Positions 59,609 to 64,000 of a DNA stretch of 64,000 nucleotides are shown in pieces. The translations under genes and the position numbers were made by a program. The stretch spans positions 1,035,832 through 1,099,831 of the forward strand of contig NZ_JAINFL010000004.1 of the NCBI RefSeq assembly GCF_022458895.1. The letters run 5' to 3'. The DNA comes from Roseihalotalea indica. GTDB lineage: Bacteria; Bacteroidota; Bacteroidia; Cytophagales; Cyclobacteriaceae. The notes beneath the pieces were generated by a model, which saw only the letters and a program-made list of their open reading frames with translations, was not told the DNA's origin and did no database searches. The number at the start of each line of letters is the position of its first letter. Position 1 is the first letter of the stretch.

Positions 59609-61066
59609 TTAAAATTGGAAATAGATAAAATCTTGCTGGCTAAACGTTCCAAAGAACAAAAAGTAAAAAATAAAAAAATAATAAATACTCCACCTTTTCC
59701 ACATACTTAATCCATTCAGTTTTTGAATAAAAGAATCGCTCCTATCATAAAAGTGTACTACTTCCATAAGAAAAATAGATAGGAAAGAAATTATCAGCCC
59801 GTTTTTATCAACCCCTATTGTGTACAGACTCATAATCCAACTATTGATACTCAGATCCATAGTAAAAATTTTTCTGATAATCAGCATGGCATCTGGCAAG
59901 CTGCTTGCCCTAAAAAAAATCCAAGCAAAATCTACCAACAAGAATGTAGTAATTATTTGAACCGCTTTTCTTACAAATGCATTTCGGCAAAGCCCAAGTG
60001 CTCGGGCCACAGTTTCTTTTCCTGAATGAAAAACGATGGCAAAAATTAAATAAGCTCCGTGTAAAGCACCCCAAATCACGAATGTCCAGGCAGCTCCGTG
60101 CCAAATACCACTAATAAAAAATGTTATAAACAGGTTGAAATACCATCTCCATTTTACCGTCCTGTTACCCCCCAATGGAATGTATACATAATCTCTAAAC
60201 CAGGTAGAAAGTGAGATATGCCAGCGTTTCCAAAATTCTGAGATACTTTTTGAGTAATAAGGAATTCTGAAGTTTTCCATCAGATCAAAACCAAATACCT
60301 TGGCACATCCTATAGCGACGTCAGAATATCCTGAAAAATCGCAGTAGATCTGAAAAGCAAACAACACAGTAGCAAGTAATAAGGCAAACCCATCGTGTTC
60401 AGCAGGGTTTTCATATACTTGGTTAACAATAAGAGACAATCTGTCTGCTATCACTACCTTCTTAAAAAGCCCCCAAAACATGAGCTTAAGGCCATCTGTT
60501 ATTCTGGAGTAATCAAACTGAAAAGTTTGATCAAACTGGGGCATCAAGTGCGTAGAGCGTTCAATTGGCCCCGCTACTAGTTGCGGAAAGAAAGAAACAT
60601 AAAGTGCAAATTTGCCAAAATGCTTTTGAGCTGGTTGTATTTTTTTATAGACATCAATAGTGTAGCTCAACGTTTGAAATGTATAGAAACTGATGCCTAC
60701 CGGTAACAAAATATTCAGTACACTGTGCGAGTATTCATATCCGAATAAATCTGCAAAATCTGATATTGCTCCATTGAAGAAGTTGTAATACTTAAAAATA
60801 AACAGCAGCCCCAGATTGGCCGATAGACTGATATATAATAAGAACTTCCTTTTATTTTTTTCCTCGGTTCGTTCAATAAAGATAGCTACGAAATAATCTA
60901 TAAATGTTGAGAAGAGTATGAGCAGAATATAGATTGGATTCCAACTCATATAAAAATAATAACTAGCTATGAGTAGCAGTACCCACCTATATTTAGGATT
61001 AATAAGAAAATACAGGGCAAAAACAATAGGAAAAAAAAGAGCAAAATGTAGTGAATTAAACAGCAT
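59609..61066 (-). CDS. MBOAT O-acyltransferase (AlgI-like), copy 2
   Basis: A 485-residue polytopic membrane protein with the same blocks as copy 1: YTFQTLSYTIDVYKK, FFPQLVAGPIERS, YCDFSGYSDVAIGCAKVFGF, FWKRWHISLSTWFRDYVYIPLGG and SGIWHGAAWTFVIWG. The last contains the catalytic histidine. Copies 1 and 2 are clear homologues but differ throughout and face each other across 10 bases of convergence at their partners. It follows the O-antigen ligase-like gene by three bases, so both belong to one message. Confidence 0.92.
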   Translation of the reverse strand: MLFNSLHFALFFPIVFALYFLINPKYRWVLLLIASYYFYMSWNPIYILLILFSTFIDYFVAIFIERTEEKNKRKFLLYISLSANLGLLFIFKYYNFFNGAISDFADLFGYEYSHSVLNILLPVGISFYTFQTLSYTIDVYKKIQPAQKHFGKFALYVSFFPQLVAGPIERSTHLMPQFDQTFQFDYSRITDGLKLMFWGLFKKVVIADRLSLIVNQVYENPAEHDGFALLLATVLFAFQIYCDFSGYSDVAIGCAKVFGFDLMENFRIPYYSKSISEFWKRWHISLSTWFRDYVYIPLGGNRTVKWRWYFNLFITFFISGIWHGAAWTFVIWGALHGAYLIFAIVFHSGKETVARALGLCRNAFVRKAVQIITTFLLVDFAWIFFRASSLPDAMLIIRKIFTMDLSINSWIMSLYTIGVDKNGLIISFLSIFLMEVVHFYDRSDSFIQKLNGLSMWKRWSIYYFFIFYFLFFGTFSQQDFIYFQF

Positions 61067-61069
61067 GAT

Positions 61070-62557
61070 CTACCCCTCTTGTTTATCATGATGTTTGATG
61101 TTGGCCAGTATGCCCAAAATTGGCCAGAAGATCGTTGATAGTGGGATTTGTGTAGTTACAGTTTGAGCATACAAGGCTATTGAAATAGAAAAGATAAAAG
61201 CAATAAATGCTAGCTGGTAAATTTTGAGTGTGGCATCTTTAGTCGCATAGTAGTTTTTGATCCCTTCTCTTAGTACGACAAATATAAAAATCAAAAAAAT
61301 CAACAGTCCGATCCATCCGGTTTCAAGCGCTAATTTTAGATACCCATTATCTGGAGGAAAGCCAGCCAAATAATGATTTGGATTAAACTTAAGGCCCGCA
61401 TCCCCGGTGGTTAATACGCCACCGCCTATCGGATGTTCGTAGATATACGGCTGTATTGCCTCACGATTTACATCTCTTATATTAAGTGACTGATCGTCGG
61501 TATCAAAAGTGGAGCGAAAGCGATTAATTGTTGCGTTTCCATAGATAGGGCCAAATATTACAAACCCTAAAGCAAGAGATAAAACAACCGAAAAAATCAG
61601 CGTATTTCGGCTGGTAATTGTCATCAACAAAAAAATGACTAACCCCGCAGGCAACATAGCATAAGCAGTTCTTGTCCCTGAATACCCCACACCCAGCATC
61701 AAAAAACCAACCGCTAGCAACAGAAGAATCTTTATATAAAGTTGCTTTGGTATGAGTATTAATATCAAGGCTACAATAGCTGACCCAGACATAAAAATAC
61801 CGAAAGCGGTAGGATCTGATAAGAGAGAAAATTTACGGTATCGTCCCTGCACAAAAATCCTATTAAACCTCAGTTGGTCTGCATGAATCCAGTTTTTTTC
61901 AAACTCCAAGAGTCCAAACCACTCCTGATAACAAGCATACAGTGCACAAACAACAGCTAGTCCTATCCATACAATAAAGAGCTGTTTCACAAATTTTATA
62001 TCCTGAGATAAATACAATCCTACAGCATACAGGCAAAATAGAATAATATTACCTCTTAATATAAAGTAGAATCCCGTCAGGCCTGCTACATTAGGGTTGA
62101 GTGCTTGTAAAAAATTATAAAGAATTAATACAATAAAGGCATAGGTTACATTATTTCTGAGGAAAGCGAAACTGGTATCTTTCTGAGATATCTTCTTGAA
62201 TAAAATAATGATAAGTGTAAGTAGAACAACACCTTGCACCAAAGCTCCAAAAGGTAGGTCTTGTCCCATTTTCCTCTGAAGAGGAAAGAAAATACAAGGG
62301 AGAACAAAGGCTGTAAAAAAGCCAATTTTAGGCCTTACAAAACAACTAAAAACAAATACTCCGCCCCCTACAGCAATAAATATTAGGAGCGAAAAAAAAA
62401 ATCCTAGTTTTGATCCGATATAAGCAACTGACAGCCCTGCTAAGACAAAAAATACTAGTCCTAATTTAGTATTTAACTTTGCTATTAGTATTTGGTAGTA
62501 GAGCCAATCCGAAATCCTATTTGACCATAGAGAATAATATTTCGCCAATTTGTTCAT
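61070..62557 (-). CDS. O-antigen ligase-like / polymerase (Wzy_C) membrane protein
   Basis: A 495-residue protein with about eleven to twelve membrane helices and a large extracytoplasmic loop (about 315-385) between late helices, as in WaaL/Wzy proteins. The loop contains the YEHPIGGGVLTTGDAG region and FPPDNGYLKLALETGWIG, a typical Wzy_C pattern. It may join or polymerise lipid-linked glycans at the periplasmic face. The first step of a unit with MBOAT 2 and its partner. The 33-residue membrane peptide and the acyltransferase-3 gene lie just upstream. Confidence 0.85.
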   Translation of the reverse strand: MNKLAKYYSLWSNRISDWLYYQILIAKLNTKLGLVFFVLAGLSVAYIGSKLGFFFSLLIFIAVGGGVFVFSCFVRPKIGFFTAFVLPCIFFPLQRKMGQDLPFGALVQGVVLLTLIIILFKKISQKDTSFAFLRNNVTYAFIVLILYNFLQALNPNVAGLTGFYFILRGNIILFCLYAVGLYLSQDIKFVKQLFIVWIGLAVVCALYACYQEWFGLLEFEKNWIHADQLRFNRIFVQGRYRKFSLLSDPTAFGIFMSGSAIVALILILIPKQLYIKILLLLAVGFLMLGVGYSGTRTAYAMLPAGLVIFLLMTITSRNTLIFSVVLSLALGFVIFGPIYGNATINRFRSTFDTDDQSLNIRDVNREAIQPYIYEHPIGGGVLTTGDAGLKFNPNHYLAGFPPDNGYLKLALETGWIGLLIFLIFIFVVLREGIKNYYATKDATLKIYQLAFIAFIFSISIALYAQTVTTQIPLSTIFWPILGILANIKHHDKQEG

Positions 62558-62566
62558 CTATGATAA

Positions 62567-62668
62567 TCAATAAAATAATACCTTCACAAATAAGAATCCT
62601 AGTACCAGAATCACAAAGGAAGTAACTATTATCTCCAATATCTTTTCGTCACTATACCTATTTTTCAT
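62567..62668 (-). CDS. 33-residue single-helix membrane peptide
   Basis: A small open frame: polar N-terminus (MKNRYSDEKILEI), then a 19-residue hydrophobic segment (IVTSFVILVLGFLFVKVLFY). Its ATG is one base after the stop of the acyltransferase-3 gene (TAA-A-ATG), and it ends nine bases before the O-antigen ligase-like start, filling the gap in the operon. The tight packing and well-formed membrane helix support a real gene; a subunit-like or regulatory micropeptide would fit. Sequence alone cannot prove translation. Confidence 0.5.
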   Translation of the reverse strand: MKNRYSDEKILEIIVTSFVILVLGFLFVKVLFY

Positions 62669-62669
62669 T

Positions 62670-63785
62670 TTATTTATTTCTAGACCCTACCAGCTGAAGC
62701 GATTCTGAATTCCGCACTTTTTTTCCATTCAAAATCGTACCAATCCAGGTATAGCGAACAAAATACTCATAGGTAATTATTGAGAAAAAGGTAGTAGTAC
62801 TTATTACGATAAAACATTTTAACCAAACAGATATATTAAAATTCATAAGTAACATCTGTAAGCCTACTACTATCGGAAAGTGAATTAAGTAAAACCAGTA
62901 TGATGCATCGGAAAAGTACCTTACGATGGGGGACTCTCTCTTGAAAATATTCATAAAGACTGCAATGTGCCCTAATATTAAAAGATTTGTCTGAATTGAG
63001 AGCAGTATAGAATATGCCCAATAAGGTATTGAATCTTGAACATAACTTATCACAGGAATTAGTATAACTCCTACTAAAAGATAGCAGTATCTTAACTTTT
63101 CGTGCTTAAAAAGAAAGTCCGGTTTTAGATAAATTAAATATCCCAAACCAAAAAAGTAAGCATAATAAAGAATCTGCCCCGTTTTAGGAACAATGCCGGT
63201 CCACGGCTCCACTTGACCTTGGTAAAAAAAGAACTGAATGCAGATTAATACAATGGTTGACCCAAAATACCCCGCTTCAGTAAGAGAGGGAACAGCTTTG
63301 CTTCTATTTAGAACCTGCTCTCCTACAAGCATAATACCATACAATATCATGAGATAGTATAAAAACCATATATGGTAAAACCCAGTCCAGTGCAACGACT
63401 CTTCTATGGCCGCAACAAATATGTTACCAGTATATGAATCCTGCAATAGCCGGTGAATAGCAAAGACATAGCCACAAACTGGCACAACAAATATTATACT
63501 TAATATAAAAGGAACAAGGATACGCTTAGCCCTATGAATGATAAATGGCTTCATCCCTATTTTTTTATAAAGAAAGTGAGCAAAGAAGCCTGCTACCAGA
63601 AAAAAAAGCGGCATCCTAAAAGCATGAAGGTATTCATAGATAAAGTCCATTACGATAGATGAACTATTATCTAAGGGCCAACCTGCTCTCGGATTTTTCT
63701 GGTACGATATTACAGAATGAAGTACCACTCCCAACCACATTGCAATCCCCCGTAGGGCATCCATACCGTGAATCCGTTTATTCAT
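62670..63785 (-). CDS. Acyltransferase family 3 (OpgC-like) membrane protein
   Basis: A 371-residue polytopic membrane protein of the acyltransferase-3 family. The N-terminus MDALRGIAMWLGVVLHSVISY carries the conserved Arg and His (near residues 12 and 22) and about ten helices follow. The set-up matches OpgC/NolL/OafA-like enzymes that O-acylate sugars, such as glucans or O-antigens. It begins the leftward gene group (acyltransferase-3, micropeptide, O-antigen ligase-like, MBOAT 2, SGNH partner). Confidence 0.88.
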   Translation of the reverse strand: MNKRIHGMDALRGIAMWLGVVLHSVISYQKNPRAGWPLDNSSSIVMDFIYEYLHAFRMPLFFLVAGFFAHFLYKKIGMKPFIIHRAKRILVPFILSIIFVVPVCGYVFAIHRLLQDSYTGNIFVAAIEESLHWTGFYHIWFLYYLMILYGIMLVGEQVLNRSKAVPSLTEAGYFGSTIVLICIQFFFYQGQVEPWTGIVPKTGQILYYAYFFGLGYLIYLKPDFLFKHEKLRYCYLLVGVILIPVISYVQDSIPYWAYSILLSIQTNLLILGHIAVFMNIFKRESPIVRYFSDASYWFYLIHFPIVVGLQMLLMNFNISVWLKCFIVISTTTFFSIITYEYFVRYTWIGTILNGKKVRNSESLQLVGSRNK

Positions 63786-63861
63786 AAACCTAAATTTAGC
63801 AATATATTGGTGGAATCCCTACTGTGATAGTACTCAAACTAAATAGATGTTTTACACTTTA

Positions 63862-64000
63862 CTACTCAATGAGGAGGCGTTGTCGTTGGGTGCCCCCCTG
63901 CGCGCCACTCACACTCAGCACATACGCCCCCCGACTCAACGAGGGCATCTTTACTTCCAGCAACACCTCAGACTGAGCCTGCAACCCTGCCTGATGCTGC
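63862..64000 (-). CDS. C-terminal end of a T9SS cargo protein (partial)
   Basis: The frame continues beyond the window edge and ends at TAG 63864-63862. The last residues include SEVLLEVKMPSLSRGAYVLS and GGTQRQRLLIE, matching the end of T9SS type A sorting domains (..GVYVLRV.. then a basic run and a short tail). The G+C content here is visibly higher than in the neighbouring genes. The remaining domains are unknown. Confidence 0.75.
   Translation of the reverse strand, partial: QHQAGLQAQSEVLLEVKMPSLSRGAYVLSVSGAQGGTQRQRLLIE

Overview
The window looks like a chromosomal segment of a Bacteroidota bacterium, most likely in or near the Cytophagales. Supporting signs are the C-terminal sorting domains of the type IX secretion system (T9SS), a TTG-N20-TATATTTG promoter in front of recA, BlaI/BlaR1-like and TonB-like genes, and several Bacteroidota-typical families (WbqC-like, DUF4174, DUF4159, DUF3616). 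The genus is my inference; no rRNA is present.

Layout. 1-1.1 kb: decayed histidine kinase and tyrosine-recombinase genes beside tRNA-Ser(UGA), probably an old integrated element. 1.4-16 kb: mostly housekeeping genes (YbgC-like thioesterase, MltG, YciO-like protein, WbqC-like protein, ClpC, a VWA membrane protein, FabG, an fRMsr-like GAF protein, RecA, a COG4324 peptidase, a hydrolase). 15.6-27.2 kb: one long minus-strand gene train that reads as a signalling operon: CheR, CheB, a GAF membrane protein, a large sensor PP2C phosphatase, a SiaB-like kinase, a SiaC-like switch protein, a one-chain TerB/ABCG transporter, a lipoprotein and a small secreted protein, closed by a terminator. 27.4-33.5 kb: catalytically dead-looking M16 protein, GT2 glycosyltransferase, RuvC, DUF3616 protein and a potassium channel. 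33.8-38.8 kb: BlaI / BlaR1-TonB / TonB cluster with an internally deleted or chimeric remnant and three regularly spaced operator-like dyads, followed by a desaturase. 38.9-48.1 kb: DUF4159 protein, HAD phosphatase, a disrupted CPXCG Zn-ribbon gene, SMC, an SDR and a sugar isomerase-like protein. 48.4-53.1 kb: a giant T9SS cargo (esterase, two PKD-like, beta-helix, two PA14, carbohydrate-binding-like domain) with a G9 tract. 53.5-63.8 kb: cell-surface glycan genes: EEP phosphatase, sulfotransferase, two MBOAT acyltransferases each paired with an SGNH-like partner, an O-antigen ligase-like protein, a 33-residue membrane peptide and an acyltransferase-3. The window ends in the tail of another T9SS cargo gene.

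How the genes may work together. The most interesting system is the 15.6-27.2 kb operon. A membrane phosphatase with Cache, HAMP, GAF and PAS sensing modules would oppose a SiaB-like kinase on Thr68 of the SiaC-like protein, as in the Pseudomonas SiaABC switch. Here there is no adjacent diguanylate cyclase; instead there is a TerB/ABCG transporter downstream and receiver-less CheR/CheB upstream, suggesting methylation-tuned partner switching that controls an exporter or an unknown target. The second coherent theme is decoration of a surface polysaccharide by O-acetylation, sulfation and ligation.
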